This document shows, piece after piece, positions 52,907 to 62,741 of a stretch of DNA of 64,000 bases. Source of the DNA: Mesorhizobium sp. B2-1-8 (GTDB lineage Bacteria > Pseudomonadota > Alphaproteobacteria > Rhizobiales > Rhizobiaceae); contig NZ_CP083952.1 in assembly GCF_006442545.2 (NCBI RefSeq), positions 2,473,501 to 2,537,500 on the forward strand. The letters run 5' to 3'. Position 1 is the first letter of the stretch. The number at the start of each line of letters is the position of its first letter. Position numbers and translations under genes: made by a program. The notes below the pieces were generated by a model. That model saw only the letters and a list, made by a program, of their open reading frames with translations, was not told the origin of the DNA and did no database searches.

Positions 52907-54760
52907 CTATGCGCGCCACGGCTGTCCATCGCCAAGGGCGCGTAACGCGTTCAGGATAACCGCAACGTCAATACCCTCCTGAATCAGCGCACCGGCAACG
53001 GGCGTGATCTGCCCCATGGCCGCGGCCGCCATGGCCAGTCCCGACAGCGCCAGCCCTGCAATGATGCTTTGCAAGGCGATCGCCCGCGTTCGCCTTGCAA
53101 TGCGCACCGCATCGGCTACCGGCTGCAGCCGGTCGGTCAGAACGATGACGTCGGCTGCCTCGGAGGAGGCGGTCGCGCCACGTGCTCCCATGGCTACACC
53201 GACCGTTGCGGCCGCCAGGGCAGGGGCATCGTTGATACCGTCGCCGGCCATCATCGTCGGCGCCAGGGCCTTCTCGGCTTCGACAGTCGCGATTTTGTCG
53301 GCAGGGGTCGCGTCGGCCACAATGGCGTCGAGGTCGAGCAAAGCAGAAATGCGCTTCGCCGCCACGACATCGTCGCCTGTGAGCATGATCATGCGTGCAA
53401 TGCCGGCGGAGCGCAGCTTGCCGAGTGCACTCCGCGCATCGACACGCAGGGCGTCACCGAACGTGAATATACCGGCAAGCCGTCCGCCGAGTGCTACAAA
53501 AACCCTGAGCACCGGTTCGTCCCGGTATCTTTCTTCACCGCTCTTCGCCCAACACGGCAATGGCTTGTTGGCCAGCACGAGAGCCCGGGATCCCGCCGCG
53601 ATAGCCATGTTCTCGACCCGGCCGTTCATTCCCGCACCGCGATGCTCTCGCACATCATGCGGATGCGAAAGCATCAGATGTCTGCCGCGCGCTGCCCGGA
53701 TGATCGAGTCGGCGAGAACATGGTGCGAGGCCTGCTCCAGGGACGCCAACAGTTGCAGCAGATGGTCGGCATCGCGGCCGGGTTCAGCTTCAATCTCGAT
53801 GAGTTCGGCGCCACCGATGGTCAAGGTCCCCGTCTTGTCAAAGATCGCCGTCCTAACTTGGGCGAGGGCCTCCAGAGCCGCCGAGCCTTTCATCAGGATG
53901 CCGGCGCGCGCGGCGCGCGATACGCCGCCGATGAAGGCAACGGGCGCCGCGAGGATGAGCGGGCAAGGCGTCGCGACGACCAGCACGGCGAGCGCCCGGA
54001 TTGGATCGCCGGAGATGTACCAGGCGGCACCGGAAACCAGCAAAGTGGCTGGCAGCAGGAAGAGAGCAAAGCGGTCGGCCATGCGAATAAAGGGCGCTTT
54101 GACGGTCTGCGCTGCCGCTACCATGCGCACGATCGCGGCATAGGTGCTCTGGTCCGCGCGTGCGGAGGCCCGCATGCTGAAGGTTTCGCCCGCATTGATG
54201 GTTCCGCTGCGTAGCATGTCGCCCGCGTTTCGCCGCTCCGGCAGCGGCTCTCCGGTCACCGCCGACTCGTCCAGCGATGCCGACGGGTCGAGCAAGATGC
54301 CGTCCACCGGTAGCAGCTCGCCGGCGCGCACCAGGAGAGTGTCACCGACAGCGACCTCTTCAATCGGGATCATTTCTGTTCCATTTGCCGACTTGCGATG
54401 CGCGACACGCGGCGAGCGATCGGTAAGTGCTTTGAGACTCCGCTCGGCGCGGCCGCGGGCAAAGTCCTCGAGCACTGTGCCGCCGGCATACATGATCGCG
54501 ACCACCACCGCCGCCAGCGGCTGGCCGAGCAGCAGCGCAGCCGACATCGACACGAGCGCAATCGCGTCCACGCCGAAGCGGCCGATCCAGAAATCACGCA
54601 GAATGGAGATGGCGAGAGCCCCGACCACAGGCAAGGTCGCGATCGTCCAGATCGTGTCGGCCTCAAGCGGGCCGACCCTGGTTTGCCGAACGCCGAAGCC
54701 AATGGCGAGGCCCAGAATGGCGATAGCCAGCAATGCGCGGCGAAGGGTGGACTCGTTCAT
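52907..54760 (-). CDS. P-type ATPase, heavy-metal (P1B)-like
   Basis: A 617-aa ATPase. It has the actuator motif SAVTGEPLPERR, ion-channel motif VVATPCPLILAAPVAF, phosphorylation site IFDKTGTLTIGG and hinge MMAGDGINDAPALAAATVGV. Six to eight helices are expected. There is no N-terminal metal-binding domain, the usual CPC/SPC is TPC, and the HP motif of P1B pumps reads SHHVLADSI. Ion specificity is therefore uncertain (Zn/Co/Fe-type or other). ATG at 54760 follows a GGAAGA site. It is the first gene of an operon with trxC. Confidence 0.85.
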   Translation of the reverse strand: MNESTLRRALLAIAILGLAIGFGVRQTRVGPLEADTIWTIATLPVVGALAISILRDFWIGRFGVDAIALVSMSAALLLGQPLAAVVVAIMYAGGTVLEDFARGRAERSLKALTDRSPRVAHRKSANGTEMIPIEEVAVGDTLLVRAGELLPVDGILLDPSASLDESAVTGEPLPERRNAGDMLRSGTINAGETFSMRASARADQSTYAAIVRMVAAAQTVKAPFIRMADRFALFLLPATLLVSGAAWYISGDPIRALAVLVVATPCPLILAAPVAFIGGVSRAARAGILMKGSAALEALAQVRTAIFDKTGTLTIGGAELIEIEAEPGRDADHLLQLLASLEQASHHVLADSIIRAARGRHLMLSHPHDVREHRGAGMNGRVENMAIAAGSRALVLANKPLPCWAKSGEERYRDEPVLRVFVALGGRLAGIFTFGDALRVDARSALGKLRSAGIARMIMLTGDDVVAAKRISALLDLDAIVADATPADKIATVEAEKALAPTMMAGDGINDAPALAAATVGVAMGARGATASSEAADVIVLTDRLQPVADAVRIARRTRAIALQSIIAGLALSGLAMAAAAMGQITPVAGALIQEGIDVAVILNALRALGDGQPWRA

Positions 54761-54860
54761 GCGATGTCTTCCGATTTGGTCGATGCTCGCCAATTTTCGT
54801 CAGCGCTGACGGGCGCGTCGAACTCGGGCAACAGCTAACCGCAAGAACTGGAGAACGCTT

Positions 54861-54874
54861 TGATCCAACGCAAC
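54861..54874. promoter_or_regulatory. FixK/FNR-type box between the ATPase and acyl-CoA synthetase genes
   Basis: TTGATCCAACGCAA fits TTGA-N6-GCAA. It is centred 57 bp before the GTG at 54925 and 107 bp before the ATPase ATG. It shares an extended TTGATyCArCGCAAyGAACG with the box at 61273. Confidence 0.65.
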
Positions 54875-54924
54875 GAACGGGCAGGATCGACCAGCGATGA
54901 TCGCCACGAACAGGAGAAATAAGG

Positions 54925-57558
54925 GTGACGATCCGAAATCTCGAACATGCGTTCGCGCCAAAGTCGGTTGCTGTCTTCGGCGCGTCGGCGCGTGACGGTT
55001 CCGTTGGCCGGGTTGTCTTCGACAACGTCGTCAGCGGCGGATTCGAGGGCGAGATCTGGCCGGTCAACCCGAAATACCTGCAAGTGGAGGGTCGGCAATG
55101 CTATCGCAACGCGGCCGATCTTCCGGGTGTCCCGGACCTTGGTGTCATCGTCACGCCGCCCGAGACAATTCCAGGCATCGTGCGCGACCTTGCTGAAAAG
55201 GGCACGCGGGCGGCGGTCGTCATCACCGCCGGCCTTACGCGCGAAAACGGCCTGCGCCAGGCGATGCTCGATGCGGCCAAGCCCACGCTCTTTCGCATCA
55301 TCGGACCGAATACAGTCGGGCTGATGATCCCGCCCGTCAAACTTAACGCCGGATTTGCGCATATGGCCGCCAGGCCCGGCAACATCGCGCTGCTGTCGCA
55401 ATCCGGCGCCATCGCCACATCGCTGATCGACTGGGCGGCGGACAACAATGTCGGCTTCTCGCAGATCGTCTCCCTGGGCGACATGGCGGATGTCGACGTA
55501 GGAGATTGTCTCGACATGCTGGCGGGGGATGCTCGAACACGCGCCATCGTGATGTATCTCGAAACGATTCCCAATCCGCGCAAGTTCATCTCGGCCGCGC
55601 GTGCGGCGGCGAGGATCAAGCCGGTGATCGCAATAAAATCGGGCCGGCACGAGCAATCGGCCAAAGCGGCCGCGACCCATACCGGCGCGCTATCGGGCGC
55701 CGACCGCGTCGTCGATGCGGCCCTGCTGCGCGCTGGCATACTGCGCGTCAAGGGCCTCACGGAGTTGTTCGATGCGGTTGAAACGACCGCTCGTTTCGTC
55801 CCGCTCGAACGAGCCCGCGTCGGCATCGTCACCAATGGCGGCGGCGCCGGCGTGCTTGCTGTCGATCAACTCATCGAAGGCAACGGGGAATTAGCCGAAC
55901 TTTCGCCAGGAACGATCGCCGGCCTGGATGCCGTCCTGCCGAGCACATGGTCCCACGCCAATCCTGTCGACATTATCGGTGACGCCCCGCCAGAGCGCTA
56001 TCGAGGCGCGATCGAGGCCGTCGCGGCCGATGCCGGGACCGACGTCATCCTGGTCATGAACTGCCCGACTGGGCTCGGCTCGCCGCTCGCTGCGGCAAGC
56101 GCGGTGGCGGCGCTCGTGCAAGACGGCAAGATTGGCGGCAAACCTGTCCTGACCTGCTGGCTTGGCGGATACACGGCGCGTGAAGGGCGACGTGTTCTTC
56201 AGGATGCCGGTATTGCCAGCTTCGAGACGCCAGCGGATGCCGCGATGGCCGTCTCCAACCTCAGCGAATGGTCACGAGCCCAGCGGGCCCTGCTGCGCAC
56301 GCCGTCGAGCCAGGGCGAGGCCGCCACGAGCGGCCGAGAAGCGGTGCTTGCCGTATTCCGGCAGGTTGCCAAGGAAGGTCGGCGAATGCTGACCGAAACC
56401 GAAGCCAAGGCGGCGATTTCGGCCTACGGCATCCCGGTACCCGAAACGATCATCGCGAGATCTCCTGCCGAAGTGGGGAAGGCGGCCGGAGGGCTTCTCA
56501 GGACATCCGAGCAGGTCGTCGTCAAGCTGCTGTCAAAGGCGATCTCGCACAAGTCGGACATTGGCGGAGTGGTGCTTGGCATCGCCACCGCTGCTGCCGC
56601 CGGCGAGGCCGCATACTTGATCGAGGCGCGTGTGCACGAGCACGCACCGCAAGCAGACATTGAAGGTTATGCCGTTCAGCCAATGGTGGTGCGGAAACAG
56701 GCCCAGGAACTCATTCTCGGCATGAACCAGGATCCGATCTTCGGCCCGGCCATTCTGTTTGGAGCCGGCGGCGTCGCCGTCGAGGTAATGGATGATACGG
56801 CGATCGCGTTGCCGCCGCTCGATGACATTCTTTCCCGTGACCTGATCGGGCAAACGCGGATTGGCCGCCTGCTGGCCGGATTCCGCGACCGCAAGCCGGC
56901 CGATCGGCAGGCGATCATCGCAGCGCTCAACGGCCTGTCGCAGATGATCGTCGACTTTCCGTGCCTCGTCTCGATCGATATCAATCCGTTGCTCGCCGAT
57001 ACCGCCGGCGTGATCGCAGTCGACGCTCGCATCGAGATCGACCCGGAACAGGTGGACGAGCCGGGTCCGAATCCGGCGCTTACCATCAGGCCTTATCCGT
57101 CGGGTTGGGGAAAAGAGTTTTCGGCCGACGGCATGTGTTACCATATCCGGCCGATCAAGCCGGCCGACGTCGCGCTCTATCCCGAATTCCTTGCCAGGAT
57201 TTCGCCTGATGATCTGCGCCTGCGTTTTCTGTCGCCACGCAAAAGCTTCTCCGACCAGATGTTGAAGCGGCTCACCCAGCTCGACTACGATCGTGACATG
57301 GCTTTCGTCGCGCTGGAGACGAGCTCCGGCGCGCTGGCGGGTATCAGCCGGATATCTTGCGATCCAGACCACGCCGTCGCCGAATACGCCTTGCTGGTGC
57401 GTACGGATATACAGGGTCATGGCCTGGGCTGGGAATTGCTCAGGCAGCTCGTCGATTATGCGAAAGCCGATGGGATCGGACGGATCGAAGGGACAATACT
57501 TGGCGAGAATACGAAGTCGTCGGTGAACTATCCGCAAGGCTTTGATCTGGTTTCCTAA
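54925..57558 (+). pseudogene. ADP-forming acyl-CoA synthetase/GNAT fusion, 3' end cut by an IS element
   Basis: The ORF encodes 877 aa. A CoA-binding domain (about 5-130, FAPKSVAVFGASARDGSVG) is followed by ligase domains (about 150-450), an ATP-grasp domain (about 485-705, LTETEAKAAISAYGIPVPET) and a GNAT domain from about 735. Such Pat/AcuA-like fusions acetylate proteins such as acetyl-CoA synthetase, or make acyl-CoA. After codon 864 (ENTK) the frame enters the IS and ends with 13 foreign residues. The missing 29 codons (MLAMCREFGFS...) lie beyond the element at 59074-59163. GTG start with AGGAGA upstream. The truncated GNAT part is probably inactive; the ligase part may survive. Confidence 0.88.
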
Positions 57559-59066
57559 TCGGCGAGGAATGCGGGAATAGCGTTGCAACATTTGCGGTGT
57601 CTGGTTGCCGTTTTCTTGCAATTCGATTTGACGATTCCCTTGTGCGCCGATGCGTGATTCACTCGTTTTGGCGGGCGAATCGAGGGGACGGCGAATGTCC
57701 AGGCCACGCGAGAAGCGCGAGACGGGAGAGCAGGACCTGTTCCGCTCCAGGCTCGATCAGATCATCAACATGAAGCACGAGTTGGTGCGGCTGGCGCAGG
57801 CGATCGACTGGCCGGTGCTGGAGGAGCGTTTCGGCGCGGTCTATTCGGACGGTCCTGGCATGCCGCCCTTGCCGACGCGACTGATGGCGGGCCTTGCGAT
57901 CCTGAAGCACACTTTCGACTTGTCGGACGAGGAGCTGTGCGCCCGCTGGGTGGAGAACCCCTACTTCCAGTATCTGTGCGGTGAAGAGTTTCTTCCGCCA
58001 CGAGCTCTCCTTCGAGCGCTCATCGATGACGCGCTGGCGCCAGCGCATGGGCGAGGAGCCGATCACGGCGCTCCTGCAAGAAAGCCTGGCGGTGGCGGTC
58101 AAGAGCGGAGCGATGAAGCCGGCCGATACGCGCCGGGTGATCGTCGACACGACCGTGCAGCCGAAGAACGTGATGTTCCCCACCGACGCCAAGCTCGTCA
58201 ATCGGGCGCGCGAGCGGCTGGTGCGGCTGGCCAAGAAGGCGGGGCTCGATTTGCGCCAGACCTACGTGCGGGTCGGCAAGCTGGCGCTGATCAAGCACCA
58301 GCGCTACGCGCACGCCAAGCAGTTCAAGCGGGCCAACAAGGCGCTGCGCAAGCTCAAGACCTATCTCGGCCGCACCATTCGCGACATCTCCCGCCGGATC
58401 ACCGGCCAAACGGACCTCGAGGCGAGCTTCAAGTGGCCGCTCTACCAGGCCTCGGCGGTTCTGGAGCAACGTCAGCGCCAGCGCGGCCGCAAAATCTACA
58501 GCCTGCACGCCCATGAGGTCGAGTGCATCGGCAAGGGCAAGGCGCATGCCCCTTACGAGTTCGGCGTCAAGGTCTCGATCGCCACGACGCTCGAACGCTC
58601 GAAGGGCGGCCAGTTCGCCCTGCACGCTCAGGCACTGCCCGGCAATCCCTATGACGGCCATACGCTCGCGACCGTTATCCCCGACATGGAAAAGACCATC
58701 GGCAACGAAATCGGCCGCATCCTCGCCGACGCCGGATATCGCGGCCACAACGCACCTGAAAGCCACAAGCTCAGGGTCTTCACCGCCGGCCAGAAGCGCC
58801 GCGTCACACCTGCCATCAAGCGTCAGATGCGCAGGCGATCGGCAGTCGAACCCGTCATCGGCCACATCAAGGCCGAGCACCGCATGGGCCGCAACTACCT
58901 CGCCGGCGAACAGGGCGACGCCATCAACGCCATCCTCGCCGCCGCCGGCTACAACTTCTCGCTCCTGATCAAATGGTTCAGGCTGCTTTTGTGGCTTCTC
59001 ATCACAGCACTCCAAAGCCGCCCCAGATCCAGCGCAGCCTGACCCACTTCATTGTTCACGGACGAC
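57516..59066 (+). mobile_element. IS5-like insertion sequence inserted in the synthetase/GNAT gene
   Basis: About 1551 bp with terminal repeats GTCGTCGGTGAAC (left) and GTCGTCCGTGAAC (right, complement), 12 of 13 identical. A direct repeat TACGAA (57510-57515 and 59067-59072; the next G also matches) flanks it as target duplication. Removing the element and one repeat restores the host frame exactly. The family is judged from the transposase; the ends are as drawn here. Confidence 0.88.
57695..59042 (+). pseudogene. IS5-type transposase with frameshift
   Basis: The first frame (MSRPREKRETGEQDLFRSRL ... FQYLCGEEF) and the second (FFRHELSFERSSMTRWRQRM ... to 59042) join at one extra T in TTT at 57989-57991; without it the text reads CGEEFFRHEL. 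The second part holds the catalytic-type VIVDTTVQPKNVMFPTDAKL, ILADAGYRGHNAPES and RRRSAVEPVIGHIKAEHRMG. The intact protein would be about 448 aa. Ribosomal frameshifting cannot be excluded, but the position and the clean single-base fix favour inactivation. Confidence 0.8.
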
Positions 59067-59163
59067 TACGAAGATGCTGGCCATGTGCCGCGAGTTCGGC
59101 TTCTCGATAAGGCGCCATCCGAAGGAACCCGGTCTTGTCGAGGCAACTCTCGAACTCTGTTGA
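59067..59163 (+). pseudogene. Displaced 3' end of the synthetase/GNAT gene
   Basis: After the target repeat the frame reads TKMLAMCREFGFSIRRHP and then KEPGLVEATLELC stop (TGA 59161-59163). This is the final helix and strand of a GNAT domain and completes the host protein at 893 aa. It has no start signal of its own. Confidence 0.88.
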
Positions 59164-59186
59164 TGCCAATCGCCCTGCTGCAGCAA

Positions 59187-60740
59187 TCAGGAGGCTGTGC
59201 GCAGGGTTTCGGACGCATCGCTCTCGGAGTGCCTTCTCAATTCCAAGACGATGTCAGCGAGCTTTCGATCGACGTTGATTCTTCGCCAGCCAGACTGGAC
59301 GGTATTTCGCAGCAATTGCCGCGAGAGGATATCTATCGTGGCGTCGGAAGGCCCCCCCTTGCGCTCGTCGACCCGCTGCCAAAGAACGAGCGGGTCCGCT
59401 TCCAGCCAAAATCCGTGGAAGTCGACAGCCCGGCTGCGCGCCGCTTTCTCGATCCGCTCATGATCGGCTGGTCTGTCGAAAACGGCATCGGCCACGACCG
59501 AACCGCCCTGCGAAAGGATCAAGCCCGCCCGCCATGCCATTTCGCGGTAGACGCGATCGGAGACTTCCGGCCGATAGGCTTTGTCCGGCAGCTTAGTCTC
59601 GGCCGGCACTCCGTGCATGGCCTTGCGGATACGGTCGCTTTCGACAATGCGCGCGCCGGGCGGCGCACCGACATGGGCGGCGAGCGCCTCGGCAATAGTC
59701 GTCTTGCCGGAGCCACTGAGGCCACCGATGGCAACGAGCCGCGGAGGCTTTTCCTGGAGCAATGCTTGCGCAAGGTCGAAATAGGATCTGGCTTCGGCAC
59801 TCAATTTGTCAGTATCGGCACTGCCTTCCTCGACCTGGGTGGCAGTAATGTGCGCGCGCACTGCAGCCCGCACCGCCATGAAAAAAGGCAGCAGGATGAA
59901 CCCGTCCTCGTCGTCGGCTTCGTCGAGATAGCGGTTCATCACAAGATTGGCGAGCTGCGGAAAGCCGCGGTGCCACAGGTCCATCAACAGGAAGGCAAGG
60001 TCGTACAGGACATCGATGCTGGCGATCTGGTCGTTGAATTCGATGCAATCGAAGAGGCGGGGCTCGCCGTCGAAAAGGCAGATGTTGCGCAGATGCAGGT
60101 CGCCATGACACCGGCGGATCTTGCCCGCGGCTTCGCGGCGGTTGAGCAATTCGGAATGGCGGGCGAGTTCTGAGCAGAAGGCCCCGGCAAAGGTCTCGAT
60201 CTCTGCTTTTTTGAAGACATGACTGGTGGCGAAGCTGGCCTCGTTGATATCAAGCACACCCGCCAGGTTGAACGAGCCGCTGCCATCATGAACCGTCGGC
60301 GCGGCACGGTGGTATCCGACGATCATGCGTGCAACAGCGGTCATCAGTGCCGGCGTCAATTCTCCCGCGGTGGCCATACGATCGAGAAGCTTGGACTGAT
60401 CAAAGCGGACCATCTCGATCGCTGCGTCGACCACTTGCCCCGCGCCATCAAAAGCCAATTTGCCGTCGGCTTCGCGTGTGATGTGACGCACCCCGAGGTA
60501 AAGGCCGGGTGCGGTCTTCGAGTTGAGTTCCACCTCTTTCTCGCAAGCGGCCAGCCTGAGGGCTGACGTCGAGAAATCGACGTAGGGCAGCTTGACCGCC
60601 CGCTTCATCTTGTAGGCGCTTTGGCCAACGAGGAAGATGCGTGAAATGTGGGTCTCGATGGCCTCGACCGGCCCCGTGGCGCCATAGGAGGCCGGATCAA
60701 AAAGGAACTCGGCTGCGGCTTGCTGGTCGTCGACGATCAT
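59187..60740 (-). CDS. Aminoglycoside-phosphotransferase-like/AAA kinase fusion protein
   Basis: A 517-aa two-domain protein. The first part (about 1-300) is APH/choline-kinase-like, with catalytic CHGDLHLRNICLFDGEPRLF and DCIEFNDQIASIDVLYDLAF. The second (about 335-500) is a P-loop kinase with Walker A IGGLSGSGKTTIAEALAAHV and ESDRIRKAMHGVP. Both suggest phosphoryl transfer to a small molecule; the substrate is unknown. The ATG at 60740 has GGGAAGG 6 bases upstream; two earlier starts in the frame are less good. It lies 49 bp after the cytochrome c gene, probably the same operon under the box at 61241. Confidence 0.85.
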   Translation of the reverse strand: MIVDDQQAAAEFLFDPASYGATGPVEAIETHISRIFLVGQSAYKMKRAVKLPYVDFSTSALRLAACEKEVELNSKTAPGLYLGVRHITREADGKLAFDGAGQVVDAAIEMVRFDQSKLLDRMATAGELTPALMTAVARMIVGYHRAAPTVHDGSGSFNLAGVLDINEASFATSHVFKKAEIETFAGAFCSELARHSELLNRREAAGKIRRCHGDLHLRNICLFDGEPRLFDCIEFNDQIASIDVLYDLAFLLMDLWHRGFPQLANLVMNRYLDEADDEDGFILLPFFMAVRAAVRAHITATQVEEGSADTDKLSAEARSYFDLAQALLQEKPPRLVAIGGLSGSGKTTIAEALAAHVGAPPGARIVESDRIRKAMHGVPAETKLPDKAYRPEVSDRVYREMAWRAGLILSQGGSVVADAVFDRPADHERIEKAARSRAVDFHGFWLEADPLVLWQRVDERKGGPSDATIDILSRQLLRNTVQSGWRRINVDRKLADIVLELRRHSESDASETLRTAS

Positions 60741-60789
60741 GGCCGGCCTTCCCATTGTATCCTGCGAAATTCGTTTCCTCGATCCGCGC

Positions 60790-61188
60790 TCATTGCTGCA
60801 ATGTCTGGACATAACCTGCCAATTCATGAATGCGTTCCCTGGTGACGATTTCGCCTGCGTTCGGGCCGTATCTCTTCACGTCGGCAGGCAGGAACTGGCT
60901 GCCCCATACTGGCATGTCGCGCTCGCCATGCGCCGGCACCATCGCGCGGCCGTCGATCACGGCATAGACACGCCAATAAGGGAATTCGCCACCATTGCGC
61001 CTGGAGATGCGCGTCAGGTCGCTCGGCCGCTTCAACAGTTCGTCGCCCAGCGGTCCATCGCCCTTGCCGTCCGGGCCATGGCAGACGGCGCACGAGTTCA
61101 TGTATTCGGCCTTGCCGCCGCCGAGGTCCTGAGCACTGGCCGTATGGAAGGTCATGCCTGCGAGAACCGCCGCGACCAGAAGTTTCAT
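60790..61188 (-). CDS. Periplasmic class-I cytochrome c
   Basis: A 132-aa protein with a signal peptide (1-19, ending ASA), one heme site CAVCH (Cys33, Cys36, His37) and a distal Met in RDMPVWGSQF. It also has ELLKRPSDLTRISRRNGGEF, common in small rhizobial c-type cytochromes beside oxidases. It shuttles electrons in the periplasm. A perfect FixK-type box is centred 59 bp upstream of the ATG. Confidence 0.92.
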   Translation of the reverse strand: MKLLVAAVLAGMTFHTASAQDLGGGKAEYMNSCAVCHGPDGKGDGPLGDELLKRPSDLTRISRRNGGEFPYWRVYAVIDGRAMVPAHGERDMPVWGSQFLPADVKRYGPNAGEIVTRERIHELAGYVQTLQQ

Positions 61189-61240
61189 TGGCGTTGTCCC
61201 GATTGATCAGTTGAACCTACAGCTCTGATGTGCCGTGACG

Positions 61241-61254
61241 TTGATGCGGATCAA
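61241..61254. promoter_or_regulatory. FixK/FNR-type box upstream of the cytochrome c gene
   Basis: TTGATGCGGATCAA is a perfect TTGAT-N4-ATCAA palindrome, 53 bp upstream of the cytochrome c ATG on the minus strand. Confidence 0.78.
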
Positions 61255-61272
61255 ACGCCGCGCACAAAGTGT

Positions 61273-61286
61273 TTGATTCAGCGCAA
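61273..61286. promoter_or_regulatory. FixK/FNR-type box upstream of the UspA gene
   Basis: TTGATTCAGCGCAA fits TTGA-N6-GCAA and is centred 82 bp before the ATG at 61362. Confidence 0.65.
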
Positions 61287-61361
61287 TGAACGCGGTGGCC
61301 GCATCGGCTATGGCTTCGACACCGAGTGAACCTTCACCCGAAGTGAGGAGGAGTTGCCATC

Positions 61362-62198
61362 ATGGCGTTCAAGACACTGCTTACGGTTACCGGACCGAAC
61401 CAGGGCGAGGGCGATCTGAAGCTCGCCGCCAATCTTTGCGAACAGGTCGGCGCCCATCTCTCCGTGCTCGTCCTCGAACTGGCAGCACCGCCCTCGGGCG
61501 GCGAGTATGCTGCTGTCGTCTCGCCTGCCTGGCTCGAGGAACGGCAGGCCGAGTTGAAAAGGCTCGAGAAAAGAATTTCTGACGTCGCCGGCTTTCTCTC
61601 TCAGAGCGCCATATCGGCTGATCTGAGCGACGACTATCCAGACACGGGATGGGCGGACGATGTCATCGGAAGGCGTGCCCGTTACGCTGATCTGACCATT
61701 CTGGGACCGGATCTGCTGGCAAGCCATGCGCTGAAGGATAAAGTCATCGAGGGCACTCTGTTCTCATCGGGGAAGCCCATTCTGATCGTTCCCGAGGGCT
61801 CGCCCCCGACGCTGAAGCCGAAACGCATCCTCGTTGCATGGGACGCCCGCCTCGAGTCGTCGCGCGCCGTCCGCGAGTCTCTCGATATGCTGAAAGGCGC
61901 CGAAGATGTTCGCCTTGTCATCGTCGATCCCATTGAAGATGAGTTCCATCATGGCGAGGAGCCGGGTGCAGATGCCGCGGCCTATCTTGCACGGCACGGC
62001 GTGAAGGTTACGGTCGAGCGGCTGCCGAGCGCGAAGCATTCGGTTGCCGACGTGCTTCGCCAGCATGCCGGCGACGTTGCGGCCGAGTTGATGGTCATGG
62101 GCGCGTATGGTCATTCCCGATTGCGCGAGCGGATTTTCGGCGGGGTCACCAAGTCGATGCTCGCGGGTCAATCGCTGCCGGTCTTGATGGCGCGATAG
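61362..62198 (+). CDS. Universal stress protein with two UspA domains
   Basis: A 278-aa protein with two tandem UspA-like domains. The second is the better conserved: KPKRILVAWDARLESSRAVR at about 150 and the nucleotide-binding G-2x-G-9x-G(S/T) region MVMGAYGHSRLRERIFGGVT near the end. Such proteins accumulate in hypoxia, starvation and oxidative stress. AGTGAGGAGG lies upstream of the ATG. It is divergent from cytochrome c across two FixK-type boxes and is followed by a strong terminator. Confidence 0.92.
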   Translation: MAFKTLLTVTGPNQGEGDLKLAANLCEQVGAHLSVLVLELAAPPSGGEYAAVVSPAWLEERQAELKRLEKRISDVAGFLSQSAISADLSDDYPDTGWADDVIGRRARYADLTILGPDLLASHALKDKVIEGTLFSSGKPILIVPEGSPPTLKPKRILVAWDARLESSRAVRESLDMLKGAEDVRLVIVDPIEDEFHHGEEPGADAAAYLARHGVKVTVERLPSAKHSVADVLRQHAGDVAAELMVMGAYGHSRLRERIFGGVTKSMLAGQSLPVLMAR

Positions 62199-62213
62199 CA
62201 ATTCAACGGTAGG

Positions 62214-62248
62214 AAAAAGGGCCGGTGCAGATTGCACCGGCCCTTTTT
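62214..62248. terminator. Terminator between the UspA and flavin-oxidase-like genes
   Basis: GGGCCGGTGCA (62219-62229) and its complement (62233-62243) form an 11-bp stem with a 3-base loop, with A5 before and T5 after. It can terminate both converging transcripts. Confidence 0.88.
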
Positions 62249-62275
62249 CATTTCTCGCAAGACTTGATGGTGCGA

Positions 62276-62722
62276 CTACTCGCTTGCTTCCCGTCCGGAT
62301 AGCTGTTCGATCAGGATCCGAAAAAAAACGTGCGGTGCACTGTCGGCTGTGGGAGGAACGACGGGCTTGAGCGCGCCAGGTTCCCACCAGTCGGCGTGCT
62401 TGCTCAAAACGGACCAGGCATGATCCCGCTGAAGCTTGTGGCCGATCCGGTCAGGCAGTTCTTCGTATCGGCCGTCGACAATGACACTTTTCCATCCTCG
62501 CCCCTGGCCATGTTCATCGACCTGAACGGACACCAGCGGATTGGCCCGCATCCATTCGATCTTTTTGCCCGGCATGGAAAACGCGTAAAGATGAGCATCC
62601 GAATGGGCGTAGTAGAAGGGCACGACGTAGGGCTGCCCATCCTTTGCGCATGCCAGGCGACCCACGCGATTGGCCGTCAGCAATCTGGTACATTCCAAAG
62701 CAGAAAGCGTGCGGATCTGCAT
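62276..62722 (-). CDS. Pyridoxamine 5'-phosphate oxidase-family flavin protein
   Basis: A 148-aa split-barrel protein. It has MQIRTLSALECTRLLTANRV and GRLACAKDGQPYVVPFYYAH, LYAFSMPGKKIEWMRANPLV, and GWKSVIVDGRYEELPD, typical of small FMN- or F420-like binding proteins. The function is probably flavin binding or reduction; the substrate is unknown. AGGAGAT lies 8 bases before the ATG at 62722; the frame is open upstream through the phosphoribosyltransferase gene but not credible. Third gene of the DUF2267 operon. Confidence 0.85.
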   Translation of the reverse strand: MQIRTLSALECTRLLTANRVGRLACAKDGQPYVVPFYYAHSDAHLYAFSMPGKKIEWMRANPLVSVQVDEHGQGRGWKSVIVDGRYEELPDRIGHKLQRDHAWSVLSKHADWWEPGALKPVVPPTADSAPHVFFRILIEQLSGREASE

Positions 62723-62741
62723 TAGTGCGATCTCCTGTTCT

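Noticed and set aside
59160..59173. TTGATGCCAATCGC near the end of the split GNAT gene
   Set aside because: Right half lacks TCAA/GCAA and no gene starts downstream on either strand, so it is not counted as a FixK box.
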